Below are positions 36,571 through 49,527 of a stretch of 64,000 nucleotides of DNA, piece by piece. This DNA is from Alphaproteobacteria bacterium (GTDB lineage Bacteria; Pseudomonadota; Alphaproteobacteria; Caulobacterales; Maricaulaceae). Each line of letters opens with the position of its first letter. Position 1 is the stretch's first letter. The stretch is from NCBI GenBank assembly GCA_016124665.1, contig WGNH01000009.1:1-64000 (forward strand), read 5' to 3'. Made by a program: the position numbers and the translations under genes. The notes under the pieces were generated by a model. The model did no database searches, had not been told where the DNA came from, and was given only the letters and a program-made list of their open reading frames with translations.

Positions 36571-36950
36571 CGTGGGCGGGCCATTTGTATTGCCTGACCG
36601 ATGCGTAGGGCCATGCACAGCTCTGACACGCGGTCCGCCCCAACGAGCGACTGAAGATTGGCGAGGCCGGTGCCGATCGCCTTGAACTCGTCGAGCCGGC
36701 CAGGCGCGCCAGCCGGGTAACCAAACTCATCGCACCAATCGAGAAAGTCCTCGCAATCGTCATAGATTGTGATGGCGGTCAGGGCACGGATCAGCAATTG
36801 CGTGTCCGTCAGGCCGTCCGGCGGCACACTTCCGGTCGGGATCCCTGCAGCGCTGGCGGGGCCCTCGATCCACACATTTTCGCCCTCGCAGCGCACCTTC
36901 AGGTCCTGCTCGGAAATTAACCGGCCAAGTTCATCGCTTAAATCTGGCAT
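36567..36950 (-). CDS. small acidic protein of unknown function
   Basis: 127 residues from ATG 36950 (an upstream in-frame ATG at 36980 adds ten residues). No signal or membrane helix. Segments LSDELGRLISEQDLKVR, then LTDTQLLIRALTAITIYDDC, DFLDWCDEFGYPAG and DEFKAIGTGLANLQSLVG; all-alpha and acidic. No recognised domain. It overlaps the ClC stop by 4 nt and is divergent from uvrD. Confidence 0.62.
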   Translation of the reverse strand: MPDLSDELGRLISEQDLKVRCEGENVWIEGPASAAGIPTGSVPPDGLTDTQLLIRALTAITIYDDCEDFLDWCDEFGYPAGAPGRLDEFKAIGTGLANLQSLVGADRVSELCMALRIGQAIQMARPR

Positions 36951-37055
36951 GCGGCAATCCCGCCCATTGGCGCGTGACATGTCAAGACGGCTGCAAACAG
37001 AATTTTCGTGCTATATTTGTTCTCATTGCCCGAATCGGCGTGCTAGACGGTTTTC

Positions 37056-39353
37056 ATGAGCTCACTTCCCATTTCCCAGCAGGCCCGGCCCCAGCCGCCC
37101 CGCCGCGAGGCCGACTATATGTCCGGCCTCAATCCCGAGCAGCGCGAAGCCGTTGAAGCGATTGACGGGCCGGTGCTGGTGCTGGCGGGTGCCGGGACCG
37201 GCAAGACCCGCGTGCTGACGACACGGCTGGCGCACATTCTGGCGACCGGGCATGCGCGGCCCTGGGAAATCCTGTCGGTGACCTTCACCAACAAGGCGGC
37301 GCGCGAAATGAAAGAGCGCGTCGGCAAGCTGATCGGCGAGGCCGTCGAAGGCCTGCCCTGGCTGGGCACGTTCCACTCCATCGCCGCGCAGATATTGCGC
37401 CGCCATGCCGAGCTGGTCGAGCTGAAATCCTCCTTCACCATTCTGGACACGGACGACCAGTTGCGGCTGATGAAACAGCTCATCCAGGCGGAAGGCATTG
37501 ACGAGAAACGCTGGACGCCGCGCTATCTGGGATCGCTGATCGATGGCTGGAAAAATCGCGGACTGACGCCGGACAAACTGCCGGAAGATGCCAAGTACAA
37601 ATTCGCCGACGGGGCGGGCCAGAAGCTCTATGAAGCCTATCAGGCGCGGCTGCGCATTCTGAATGCCTGTGATTTCGGCGATCTTCTACTGCACAATCTG
37701 ACGATTTTCATGAACCACCCGGACGTGCTGAAGGAGTATCACCGGAAATTCCGCTATCTCCTGGTGGACGAATACCAGGACACGAATGTCTGTCAGTATC
37801 TGTGGCTGCGCCTTCTGGCGCAGGGCTCGCACAATCTCTGCTGCGTGGGCGATGATGATCAGTCGATCTATGGCTGGCGCGGCGCGGAAGTGGACAACAT
37901 TCTGCGCTTCGAGACCGATTTTCCGGGCGCGAAAGTGGTGCGGCTGGAACGCAATTACCGCTCGACGGCCAATATTCTCGGCGCTGCCTCCGGCCTTATC
38001 ACGGCGAACAAGTCCCGCCTCGGCAAGACGTTGTGGACCGAGGATGAACCCGGCGAAAAGGTCCAGGTGCGCGGCATCTGGGATGGTGAGGCGGAAGCCC
38101 GCTTTGTCGCCGACGAGATCGAGAACTGGGTTTCGAATGGCCGTCAGCACAGGGAGGCGGCCGTGCTGGTGCGGGCGTCCTGGCAGATGCGGGCATTTGA
38201 AGACCGCTTTTTGATGCTTGGCATTCCCTACAAGGTGATTGGCGGGCCGCGCTTCTTCGAGCGCGCCGAGATCCGCGATGCCCACGCCTATTTCCGGCTG
38301 GTGCGGTCGATGGATGACGATCTGGCGTTCGAGCGTATCGTCAACACGCCCAAGCGCGGCATTGGTGCGACCTCTGTCCAGAAGATCGCCCAGGCCGCGC
38401 GTTCTGCCGGCATCTCGATGGCCGCGGCCGCCCGCCTGATGACTGAGACAGACGAAATCCGCGGGGCGGCGAAGACCGGGCTAAAAACCTTCCTGCGCGA
38501 TCTTTCGCGCTGGGCACAACAGGCCGAGACGATGCGGCATGACGAACTCGCCGAGATCATTCTGGATGAAAGCGGCTACACCGCGATGTGGCGCGAGGAC
38601 AAGACCCCGCAAGCGGCCGGGCGGCTGGACAATCTCAAGGAGCTGGTGCGCTCCATGGGCGAGTTCGACACGCTGGAAGCCTATCTCGAACATGTCTCGC
38701 TGGTCTCCGATCTGGACACCTCCTCGGATGGTGACGAAGCCTCACTGATGACGCTGCACGCCGCCAAGGGGCTGGAGTTCCCGCTCGTCTTCCTGCCCGG
38801 CTGGGAGGAGACGGTTTTTCCCTCGCAGCGCTCGCTTGATGAGGGTGGCACCAGCGCACTGGAGGAAGAACGCCGCCTCGCCTATGTCGGCATCACACGG
38901 GCGCGCGAACGCGCCATCATTTCCTTCACCGCCAACCGGATGATCTTTGGCCGCTGGCAGGCGGTCATCCCGTCGCGTTTTGTCGACGAAATGCCGGGCG
39001 ATCATGTCGAGGCGGTTTCCGATACCGGCTATTATGATAGCGGGCCGGGCTTTGAAGGCGTGAAGGAACAGGCCAACCCGTTCAACTCCACCTATTCTTC
39101 GCCCGGCTGGAAACGCTATCAGGCCGCGACCGGCGCAGGGCGCAAGGGCGGTCCGGCGGTGATCGAGGGACGCGCCAATTTCGTCGAGACCAGCTCCGCC
39201 GGCTCCGGCAAATGGAAGGCCGGCGACCGCGTTTTCCATGACAAGTTCGGCTATGGCACGGTCGCCCGCGCCGACGGGGCCAAGCTCACCGTCTCCTTCG
39301 ACAAGGCGGGTGAGAAGAAGGTGGTGGACAGTTTTGTGCGGGGGGAGCCGTGA
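37056..39353 (+). CDS. uvrD: UvrD/Rep-family DNA helicase
   Basis: 765 residues. 3'-5' SF1A helicase of nucleotide-excision and mismatch repair. Walker A AGAGTGKT (residues 44-51), motif II DEYQDT (about 237), motif III GDDDQSIYGWRGA, motif IV ERNYRSTANIL, motif V TLHAAKGLEFPLVFLPG and motif VI VGITRARERA are all in order. The C-terminal tail ends in a Tudor-like domain (WKAGDRVFHDKFGYGTVARAD) that in related UvrD/PcrA enzymes binds RNA polymerase. Its stop overlaps the prmA start (GTGA). Confidence 0.97.
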   Translation: MSSLPISQQARPQPPRREADYMSGLNPEQREAVEAIDGPVLVLAGAGTGKTRVLTTRLAHILATGHARPWEILSVTFTNKAAREMKERVGKLIGEAVEGLPWLGTFHSIAAQILRRHAELVELKSSFTILDTDDQLRLMKQLIQAEGIDEKRWTPRYLGSLIDGWKNRGLTPDKLPEDAKYKFADGAGQKLYEAYQARLRILNACDFGDLLLHNLTIFMNHPDVLKEYHRKFRYLLVDEYQDTNVCQYLWLRLLAQGSHNLCCVGDDDQSIYGWRGAEVDNILRFETDFPGAKVVRLERNYRSTANILGAASGLITANKSRLGKTLWTEDEPGEKVQVRGIWDGEAEARFVADEIENWVSNGRQHREAAVLVRASWQMRAFEDRFLMLGIPYKVIGGPRFFERAEIRDAHAYFRLVRSMDDDLAFERIVNTPKRGIGATSVQKIAQAARSAGISMAAAARLMTETDEIRGAAKTGLKTFLRDLSRWAQQAETMRHDELAEIILDESGYTAMWREDKTPQAAGRLDNLKELVRSMGEFDTLEAYLEHVSLVSDLDTSSDGDEASLMTLHAAKGLEFPLVFLPGWEETVFPSQRSLDEGGTSALEEERRLAYVGITRARERAIISFTANRMIFGRWQAVIPSRFVDEMPGDHVEAVSDTGYYDSGPGFEGVKEQANPFNSTYSSPGWKRYQAATGAGRKGGPAVIEGRANFVETSSAGSGKWKAGDRVFHDKFGYGTVARADGAKLTVSFDKAGEKKVVDSFVRGEP

Positions 39354-40207
39354 CCCTCTGGAAACTTGTCTTCTCCGGCCCGATGGGGCCGCTCTATGCC
39401 GCGTCGGAAACGATGATGGCGCTGGAGGGCGGGCCCTTGTCCGTCTCCCTGTTCGAGCGCGAGGATGATGAGACCGAAGGCTGGATCGAGCTCTTGTACG
39501 AGGCCGAGCCCGATGCCGAGGCTGCGCGCCTGACCGCCAGACTGCCCGATGATTATCCGGTCACATGTGAGCCCCTGCCCGATGAAGACTGGGTGAAGCT
39601 GTCGCAATCGGGCCTGCCGCCGGTCATTGCCGGACGCTTTGCCCTGCATGGAAGTCATGATGCGGCGCCCGATGGCAAGCTGGCCATTCTGATCGAGGCC
39701 GGCCCTGCCTTTGGCACCGGTCATCACGGTACGACGCGCGGCTGCTTGCTGGCCTTTGATGCGCTGCTGGAGGACGGATTTGCGCCTGCTAGTGTGCTGG
39801 ACGTGGGCACCGGCACGGGCGCGCTGGCCATCGCGGCGCGGCTCGCCCTGCCCGGCGCGGAAATCCTCGCCAGCGATATCGATCCCGATGCGGTGGAAGA
39901 AAGCCGGCGCAATGCCGAAAAGAATGGCGCGGCGGATATCGATTTTTTCGCCGCGGACGGGTTCGATCACGTCAAGCTGGTCGAACGCGACTTCGATCTG
40001 GTCTTTGCCAATATCCTCGCCCGCCCGCTGATCGAGCTGGCACCGCGCATTGGCCAGGCCATGCATGAGGGCAGTGTGGCCATTCTCTCGGGCCTGCTGG
40101 AAACCCAGGCCGATGAAGTCAGCGCCGCATATCTGGCACTCGGCCTGCATATTGAACGTCAGGACCCGCTGGAGGGCTGGTCAACACTGGTGGTGCAACG
40201 GCGCTGA
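39350..40207 (+). CDS. prmA: ribosomal protein L11 methyltransferase
   Basis: 285 residues. Trimethylates ribosomal protein L11. The N-terminal recognition domain is followed by IEAGPAFGTGHHGTTRGCLL (the PrmA-specific loop, about 115-134), VLDVGTGTGALAIAA (SAM motif I, about 150) and FDLVFANILARPLIEL (motif IV, the N-I-L substrate loop). The start is GTG, coupled to uvrD. A 7-bp inverted repeat follows the stop. Confidence 0.95.
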   Translation: MTLWKLVFSGPMGPLYAASETMMALEGGPLSVSLFEREDDETEGWIELLYEAEPDAEAARLTARLPDDYPVTCEPLPDEDWVKLSQSGLPPVIAGRFALHGSHDAAPDGKLAILIEAGPAFGTGHHGTTRGCLLAFDALLEDGFAPASVLDVGTGTGALAIAARLALPGAEILASDIDPDAVEESRRNAEKNGAADIDFFAADGFDHVKLVERDFDLVFANILARPLIELAPRIGQAMHEGSVAILSGLLETQADEVSAAYLALGLHIERQDPLEGWSTLVVQRR

Positions 40208-40218
40208 ACGCCCCCAGC

Positions 40219-40250
40219 CTCGCACCCTTGGTTGCAACAAAAAGTGCGAG
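40219..40250 (+). terminator. candidate hairpin after prmA
   Basis: CTCGCAC (40219-40225) and GTGCGAG (40244-40250) form a 7-bp stem around an 18-nt loop, 12 nt after the prmA stop. No T-run follows, so a factor-assisted terminator is the most that can be said. Confidence 0.35.
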
Positions 40251-40333
40251 TGACCTGCGCCTCGCAGCGACGATCTGACGCCTGGTCCCGACGGCCCGCC
40301 GGATTAAACTGGCGGTATCGGGAGGTGCCAACC

Positions 40334-41122
40334 ATGCGGATCATCATCTTACTTGCTGCGATTATCACCGCGGCTACCGGGACAAACTCTAACGCGCAAC
40401 AGAATGACTGTCATGCCGAGCGCGAGGATTATGCCACGGCGCTCCGGGGCTGGCATTCCGGCGGGCGGCGTGACGAGCACCGGCGGATGATGCTGGACGC
40501 CCGCGCCCGTTATGAAGCCTGTGCGGCGCAATCCTCTCTCACCTCGTCAACGCTCTGGGTGACGCGGGGGCTGGAAGGTCAGGACTGGGATGTCAGGGCC
40601 GAGTTCACGATTGCCGGCGGACATGTCGAGATCAATGCGCGCACATTTTTTCAGGGTGCCTGGCGGCCCTGGCGCGGCTCTGGCACGGTCGACGGCGATA
40701 CGCTGCGCTTTGACTACGAAGTCGAAACCGGCAATGCCTATGGCTGGCTCGATGGTTCCGGCGAGCTGACTTTCCAGAACGACCGGTCAGTTCTTGTCGG
40801 CTACATGCACGCTTCGGACGGCAGCTGGTTTACACCGGTCATGTTCTTTCGTGCGCCGGTTGAGACTCCGCCGCCACTGGCTGAAGACCGGATTACAGGT
40901 GTTTTCTGGTACGGTGACCTCCGCATCACATTTTTACCTGACGGCTCGGTGCATCATCAACACCCCAACGGAAACATCACGCGCGGGCGCTGGGAGCATG
41001 ACAGCGGGAATCGTTACACATACTGGCGGATCCGCGGGGATATCAGTAACCCGGAACCGATCTGGCTCTCCTCAACGCGTGAGTACATCATTCGTGGCGC
41101 GGAGCGCTGGGTACGCGAGTAG
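40334..41122 (+). CDS. secreted protein of unknown function with two beta-sheet domains
   Basis: 262 residues. A hydrophobic signal segment (MRIIILLAAIITAATGTNSN) ends near residue 22. Two halves look like beta-sandwich domains: WDVRAEFTIAGGHVEINART, GSGTVDGDTLRFDYEVETGN, then ITGVFWYGDLRITFLPDGSV, GNRYTYWRIRGDISNPEP. The second resembles a lipocalin- or avidin-like sheet with WYGD at its start. The family is not recognised. ATG at 40334 follows GGAGG by 8 nt. It stands alone. Confidence 0.7.
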   Translation: MRIIILLAAIITAATGTNSNAQQNDCHAEREDYATALRGWHSGGRRDEHRRMMLDARARYEACAAQSSLTSSTLWVTRGLEGQDWDVRAEFTIAGGHVEINARTFFQGAWRPWRGSGTVDGDTLRFDYEVETGNAYGWLDGSGELTFQNDRSVLVGYMHASDGSWFTPVMFFRAPVETPPPLAEDRITGVFWYGDLRITFLPDGSVHHQHPNGNITRGRWEHDSGNRYTYWRIRGDISNPEPIWLSSTREYIIRGAERWVRE

Positions 41123-41414
41123 ATTGCATCCGAAAGCCCCGCTTTCCGGTTTGCGCTCAACTTGCCCAGACTATCCGCCAGAGATTCCCCAATCACACAG
41201 GACGCTCTCATCCGGTGCCTGCCAGCTATAATGGGCGTTTTTCCGGGACTGGCTTCGCCAATCCCGATAAGAATAGCCAATAATCGACGCCAGAAGCCGC
41301 TCGAACCTAACACACGGCCTCACGAGCGACCCGCAATTGAGGCCCGGCTTATTTCCCGCAGACTTCCCCTCCCCCAAACAAGGAGGGAAGAACGGAAGCG
41401 CTCGAGATTATACC
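41123..41414. other. 292-bp gap with no recognised gene
   Basis: No frame here has both a ribosome-binding site and a recognisable protein. It holds an imperfect hairpin built from CTTCCCCTCC and GGAGGGAAG (41363-41390, one bulge) and a minus-strand open frame (41171-41377, 68 codons) without a family match. Base composition is slightly less GC-rich than its neighbours. Confidence 0.4.
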
Positions 41415-41573
41415 CTACTTCTTGCGGCCCTTGATGCCGGCAGCGTCGAGAAAGGCATTTACATCCGTCGTCGCAGCGCGGCGGCGGATGCCGGTGCGGG
41501 CGCGGGTGCGGTCGAGATGGTGCGTGAAGGCGTCACCGCCATTGAGGGCAACAAGCCAGTTCGTGGAAGACAT
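41415..41573 (-). CDS. 52-residue basic protein, unknown
   Basis: ATG at 41573 is preceded by AAAGGAG with 8-nt spacing, the best ribosome-binding site near this gap. The 52 residues begin MSSTNWLVALNGGDAFTHHL and end FLDAAGIKGRKK. A cluster of arginines in the middle (DRTRARTGIRRRAATTD) and a Lys-rich end make it strongly basic, like a nucleic-acid-binding or ribosome-associated peptide. No family is recognised. It faces away from the Xaa-Pro aminopeptidase gene, with a 139-bp divergent gap. Confidence 0.6.
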   Translation of the reverse strand: MSSTNWLVALNGGDAFTHHLDRTRARTGIRRRAATTDVNAFLDAAGIKGRKK

Positions 41574-41712
41574 TTCAGGGCTCCTTTGTTGCGCTGCACA
41601 TGCGCCCGCCCGGCCCGTCTGAGAAGTGCGAAAAATTCAGACCTGCCATTAAGTTTTGCATAGGAGATGACTGTCATTGAAAGCGTGCCGCGCGCGGCGT
41701 AGTTTCCGCGCC

Positions 41713-43550
41713 ATGACACATTATCGCGCTCAATCTTTCGAGGTGAAGGGCGGCCCGCAACTGGGCCGGGACCACCTGCCGCTACTCCGTTCGCAACTGG
41801 CCGAGGCCGGACTGGACGGGTTCATCATCCCGCACGAGGACGAGTATAATAACGAATACCTGCCCGATTGCGCCGAGCGTCTGGCCTGGGCGACCGGGTT
41901 TACCGGCTCGGCCGGAGCAGCGGTCGTACTGACCGATAAGGCCGCCGTCTTCGTCGATGGCCGCTATACGGTGCAATCGCGCGAACAGGTCGATCAGGAC
42001 CTGTTCAGCCTGGAAGATCTGACCGGTGGTGGTGTGGCCACCTGGCTGGCAAAGAATGCGCCGTCGGGATCGAAAATCGGCTATGATGCGAAACTGCACA
42101 GCCCGGATGCGCTCGACCGCCTGATGGCAGCCGCGCGCAAGGCCGGGGCCGAGCTGGTCGCCGTCGAGACCAATCCGATTGATGCGGCCTGGGAGGACCG
42201 TCCGGCCGCGCCGATGGCGAAACTGGTCGCTCACCCCACCGAATTTACCGGCGAAGATCATGCCGGCAAGCGCACGCGTATCGGCGAGGCGATTGCCGAA
42301 GATGGCGCGGAAGCTGCCGCGATCACGGCGCCGTCCTCGATTGCCTGGCTGTTCAATCTGCGGGGCGGCGATGTCATGCGCTCGCCCCTGCCGCTGGGCG
42401 CCGCCATCATCCACAAGGACGGCACCGCGACGTTCTTTGTGGAGCCGGAAAAGGTGACGGACGACGTCCGTTCCCATCTGGGAAATGAAGTGTCCCTGCG
42501 CCCCGAGAGCGAATTCGAGGCCGGGCTGAAAGAACTCGCCGGCAAGAAGGTCAGTGTCGATCCTGCGTCGAGCTCGGCCTGGGTGTTCGATACGCTGAGC
42601 GCAGCCGGTGCCACGCCTGTGCGCCGCCGCGACCCCGTGGCGCTGCCCAAGGCGATGAAGAACGAAACCGAGCTCAAGGGCGCGGCCGCCGCCCATGTGC
42701 GCGACGGCGCGGCTCTGTCGCGCTTCCTGCACTGGCTGGATACCGAGGCGCAATCGGGCGGTGTCGACGAGATTACCGCGGCGCAGAAACTCGCCAGCCT
42801 GCGCGGCGAACTGACCGAATTGCGCGATCTCTCCTTCGACACGATTTCCGGCTATGGTGCGAATGGCGCTTTGCCGCATTACCGTGTGTCGGAAGCTTCC
42901 AATCTGATGCTGTCGCCGGGCTCGCTCTATCTGGTGGATTCAGGCGGCCAGTATCCGGACGGCACCACGGATGTGACGCGGACCGTGCCGATCGGCGAAC
43001 CGACGGCGGAAATGCGCACGCGCTTCACGCAGGTGCTCAAAGGGCATATCGGGCTGGCCATGGTGCGCTTTCCCAAAGGCACGACCGGCGGTCAGCTGGA
43101 TATTCTCGCCCGCCTGCCACTTTACATGGCGGGACTGGATTATGGCCATGGCACCGGTCATGGCGTCGGCAGTTTCCTCGGCGTTCATGAAGGTCCGCAA
43201 CGCATTGCCAAGGCGGGCTCTGACGAACCCCTGCAACCGGGCATGATCTGTTCGAATGAGCCGGGCTATTACAAGGAAGGCGAATACGGCATCCGGATCG
43301 AAAACCTGATCTATGTCACCGATCCGGAACCCATTGAGGGCGGCGAGATCGACATGATGGGCTTTGAAAACCTGACCTGGGCGCCGCTGCACAAGGCGCT
43401 GATCGACACGCATTTGCTGACGCCGCAGGAAATGGCGTGGGTGGACGCCTATCATGCCGGCGTGCGGGAACGGATCCTGCCGCTGCTGGATGGCGATGCC
43501 GCCAGCTGGCTGATCCGCGCTTGCGAGCCCTTGTCCGGTGCCACACCCTG

Positions 43551-43551
<1 letters not shown>
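41713..43551 (+). CDS. pepP: Xaa-Pro aminopeptidase (M24B), long form
   Basis: 612 residues, in the size range of the three-domain Xaa-Pro aminopeptidases. Two creatinase-like N-terminal domains precede the pita-bread catalytic domain with metal ligands in DSGGQYPDGTTDVTRT, GHGTGHGVGSFLGVHEGPQRI, SNEPGYYKEGEYGIRIEN and the IRIEN glutamate. Removes N-terminal residues before proline. ATG 41713 begins the family N-terminus; TTG at 41677 with AGGAG 10 nt upstream is the alternative. It overlaps the lipoprotein start by one base. Confidence 0.93.
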
Positions 43552-46195
<2,644 letters not shown>

Positions 46196-46285
46196 TCACA
46201 AACCTCACAAAGAATCCATTTGGCCAAGTTTGCGGCGCTGCTAGGCTCGGGGCAAGCAGGCAGTCATATTATCGGGGAGATTGAC

Positions 46286-47818
46286 ATGAAGCGATGGATT
46301 GCAGCCCTTGGCTGGCTGACAATTGGCGGCACCGCCTTGGCCCAGACGGACGTCACCGAGGCGGCGCGTGCTTATCGCGAGGCCCATGAGGCCGCCATTC
46401 TGCAGGAGACGCTGGATCTCTTGCGCTTGCCGAATGACGCTGCCAATCGTGAAGATATTCTCGTCAATGCCCGGCATGTCGTAGGGCTGCTGGAGGCACG
46501 CGGCATAGACGCGCAAATTCTTGAAGCCGGGGATGCCTCACCCGCCGTTTATGGCGCTCTGGATGTTCCCGGTGCGACGCGCACACTTCTCCTCTACATC
46601 CATTATGACGGACAACCCGTGGAGCCGGAGAACTGGGCCAGTGATCCCTATGATCCGGTCATCCGGGCGGGCCGGCTGGAAGATGGCGCGGCCATTCTCG
46701 ACAATCCGCTGGCCGGCGAGATTGATCCCGATTGGCGAATCTATGCGCGCTCATCCAGTGACGACAAGTCGCCTCTCATCGCCATCCTGACGGCAATCGA
46801 TGCGCTGCGCGCCAGCGGCCAAGGGCCGAACGTCAATCTGCGGTTCTTCCTGGAAGGCGAGGAGGAAGCCGGGTCTCCATATTTGCGGGAATTGCTGGAA
46901 GCGCACCGCAATCTGTTGGACGCCGATCTGTGGCTGATTGCGGATGGTCCGATTGATACGCGCGGTGATCCCCGTGTCATGCTGGGCGTGCGCGGCGTGA
47001 CATCCATGCAGATCACGATTCACGGTGCGGAGCGGGTTCTGCACAGTGGCCATTACGGCAATGTGGCCCCCAATCCTGCCGCCCGGCTTGCCCGCCTCAT
47101 TGCCTCGATGCGGGATGATACCGGCCGTGTGTTGATCAACGGATTCTACGACGATGTGTCGCCCATTTCAGAGGCTGCAAGGCGCTATATCGAGGAGGGT
47201 GCCTTTGATGAGGCCAGCCTGCTGTCCGAACCCGGCATCGCCCGCACCGAATGGGGGCCGGATGCGCCCTACGGGGAGGCGGTCATGGTGCCGGCCCTCA
47301 ACATCCTCGGGCTTGATGCTGGCACCGTGGGACCAGGGACACGCAATGCCGTGCCGGAACGCGCCAGCGCGGCGATCGGATTCCGGATTGTCCCCGGCAT
47401 GTCGCTGGAACGATTACGGGAACAGGTGACGGCCCATATCGAAACGCAAGGCTATGTGATCCTGGATCGCGAGCCGACGGGCGCCGAGCGCCTCGAACAT
47501 CCGATGATCGCGCAAATCCGCTGGTCAAGTGCGGGCTATTCCGCCGCCAGCACGGATGCCGAGCATCCGCTGATTGGCCATCTGATCGGTCTGGTGGACG
47601 CGGCCAGCGCCCGTCCCGTCCGCGTCGTGCCCCTGCTGGGCGGCAGCCTGCCCCTGGCCCCGATCCAGGATGTGACGGGAACGCCCTTTGCCATCGTTCC
47701 CATTGTCAATCCTGACAATTCGCAACATGCGTCAAATGAAAATCTGCGGATCGGAAATCTGTGGGACGGAATCGAACTCTATGCGCAAATTCTGGCGGAT
47801 GACTGGGAGGACAGCTAG
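46286..47818 (+). CDS. secreted M20/M25/M40-family peptidase
   Basis: 510 residues with a signal peptide (MKRWIAALGWLTIGGTALAQ). The M20 metal site is visible as YIHYDGQPV (His and Asp), SSSDDKSPL and the catalytic FLEGEEEAGSP, with GLDAGTVGPGTRNAVPERASA as the dimerisation-domain edge. Acts as a periplasmic carboxy- or dipeptidase; specificity unknown. ATG 46286 has GGGGAG 6 nt upstream. It converges on recN with a shared CTAG. Confidence 0.93.
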   Translation: MKRWIAALGWLTIGGTALAQTDVTEAARAYREAHEAAILQETLDLLRLPNDAANREDILVNARHVVGLLEARGIDAQILEAGDASPAVYGALDVPGATRTLLLYIHYDGQPVEPENWASDPYDPVIRAGRLEDGAAILDNPLAGEIDPDWRIYARSSSDDKSPLIAILTAIDALRASGQGPNVNLRFFLEGEEEAGSPYLRELLEAHRNLLDADLWLIADGPIDTRGDPRVMLGVRGVTSMQITIHGAERVLHSGHYGNVAPNPAARLARLIASMRDDTGRVLINGFYDDVSPISEAARRYIEEGAFDEASLLSEPGIARTEWGPDAPYGEAVMVPALNILGLDAGTVGPGTRNAVPERASAAIGFRIVPGMSLERLREQVTAHIETQGYVILDREPTGAERLEHPMIAQIRWSSAGYSAASTDAEHPLIGHLIGLVDAASARPVRVVPLLGGSLPLAPIQDVTGTPFAIVPIVNPDNSQHASNENLRIGNLWDGIELYAQILADDWEDS

Positions 47819-49515
47819 CCCGCCATCAACTCATCCGCCTGTGCCCGGGCGGCGTCCGTGACATTCTCGCCCGACAACATGCGGGCGATTTCCTCACGGC
47901 GCTCTTCCCCTGTCAGGGCGCGCAATGTTGTGCGCACCCGGCCCTTGCCGTCCTCCGCTTTTTCAATCTTCCAGTGATGATCGGCGATGGCGGCCACCTG
48001 CGGAGAGTGGGTCACGACCAGGGTCTGGCCGGTTTCTGCGAGACGTTTGAGCCGTTTTCCGACCGCGGCGGCGACAGCACCGCCAACGCCCTGATCCACC
48101 TCGTCAAAGATGAGCGTCAGGCCGTCCTCACCGCCGGACAGGCTGACCTTGATGGCCAGCGCAAACCGCGCGAGCTCGCCGCCCGAGGCGATCTTGTCCA
48201 GCGGTCCGAAAGGCGTTCCGGGATTGGTCATGACCTCGAAGGCGACCCGGTCCCGGCCGTTTGGCCCGGACCGCTCCGGGTCTGTCTCGATCGCGACCCG
48301 GAATTGCGCCTTGTCCAGCTTGAGCGGCGGCAGCTCGGCAATCACGGATTTGGCCAGGGCTTTCCCGGCATTTTCCCGGGACGTGGTCAGGCGGCTCGCC
48401 GCCGTGTCATAGCTCGCCTCTGCGGTTTTGAGCGCCTTTTGCGCTTCCTTCACGCGGTCATCTGCATTCTCGATGGCGTCCAGCCTGGCGGCGAGCTCCG
48501 TGCGCAGGGCCGGCAAATCATCCACTGGCACATCATGCTTCCGGGCCGCTGCGCGCAAGCCGAAAAGACGTTCTTCCACCTCATTCAGACGGCCGGGCTC
48601 GATCTCGAATGTCCCGGCGGCATCCGCCAACGCATCTTCGGCTTCATTGAATTCGATCAGTGCCCGGTCAAGCGCCGCAGTGGCCCGGTCAAGGGCAAGG
48701 CGCGCTGCGCCGGCGCTGCCCGCATCGCCTTCGCCGAGGGCGGCACGCACTTTTTCCATGCCGCGCAAAGCCCCATTCAAACGCGCTGAAAGCCCGCCAT
48801 CGGCTTCCAGTGCATTGCGGGCTTCATCAAGCTCGCCGAGCGCCTGTTCGGCATTCTGGAGAAATTTGCGTTCCTCCGCGAGCACGGCTTCCTCGCCGCG
48901 TGACGGCTCCAGCCGGTCAAGTTCCTCCAGAGCGTGGCGCAGGAAAGCTTCCTGTTCGACAGCTGTTTTGCGGCTGTCTTCCAGCTCCCGGAGGCGATCC
49001 CGCGACTCGCTCAATTGCTGCCATGCCGCCGCAACGGCTGTGCGGGCGCTCCCGTTCTGCGCAAATTCATCAAGCAGTCCGCGATGGGTTTTCGGGTCCA
49101 GCAGCCCGCGGCCATCATGCTGACCATGCACCTCGACCAGCGTCTCGCCGATCCGGCGGAGAAGGCCGACACTCGCGGGCTGATCATTGATCCAGGCCTG
49201 GCTGCGTCCGTCGGCCGTTACCCGCCGCCGCAGGATCAGTCCCTCTCCGGGCTCGGCGTCAATGCCGGCCTCTTTCAGAACCTCAGCCAGAGCATGCCCC
49301 GGCGGGACATCGAATGTCGCGGTCGCGCTGCCCTCCTCATGTCCGGTGCCAACCTGAGCGCGGTCTGCCCGTTCTCCGGCCGCAAGGCCGAGCGCGCCGA
49401 GCAGGATGGATTTTCCGGCACCGGTTTCGCCCGTCAGGGCGCAAAGACCTGCGTCAAACTCCGCGTCCAGCGCATCGATGAGAACGATATTTCTGACCGA
49501 GAGAGCTGTCAGCAT
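47815..49515 (-). CDS. recN: DNA repair protein RecN
   Basis: 566 residues, SMC-like ATPase for double-strand-break repair. Walker A ALTGETGAGKSILLGALG (about residues 26-43) and the C-terminal signature motif ASGGELARFALAIK with Walker B LIFDEVDQGVGGAVA frame a long coiled coil. LVEVHGQHDGRGLLDPKTHR is the Q/H-loop. It starts 12 nt after bamD on the same strand, so it belongs to the end of the division cluster operon. Confidence 0.97.
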   Translation of the reverse strand: MLTALSVRNIVLIDALDAEFDAGLCALTGETGAGKSILLGALGLAAGERADRAQVGTGHEEGSATATFDVPPGHALAEVLKEAGIDAEPGEGLILRRRVTADGRSQAWINDQPASVGLLRRIGETLVEVHGQHDGRGLLDPKTHRGLLDEFAQNGSARTAVAAAWQQLSESRDRLRELEDSRKTAVEQEAFLRHALEELDRLEPSRGEEAVLAEERKFLQNAEQALGELDEARNALEADGGLSARLNGALRGMEKVRAALGEGDAGSAGAARLALDRATAALDRALIEFNEAEDALADAAGTFEIEPGRLNEVEERLFGLRAAARKHDVPVDDLPALRTELAARLDAIENADDRVKEAQKALKTAEASYDTAASRLTTSRENAGKALAKSVIAELPPLKLDKAQFRVAIETDPERSGPNGRDRVAFEVMTNPGTPFGPLDKIASGGELARFALAIKVSLSGGEDGLTLIFDEVDQGVGGAVAAAVGKRLKRLAETGQTLVVTHSPQVAAIADHHWKIEKAEDGKGRVRTTLRALTGEERREEIARMLSGENVTDAARAQADELMAG

Positions 49516-49527
49516 CCGGCAAACGCC

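Noticed and set aside
36981-37055. Possible SOS box before uvrD
   Set aside because: GTTC occurs once, but the second half-site at 7-nt spacing expected for alphaproteobacterial LexA is missing.
41667-41702. Eleven-codon frame (MTVIESVPRAA) before pepP
   Set aside because: The AGGAG directly touches its ATG, leaving no spacing, and nothing supports translation beyond chance.
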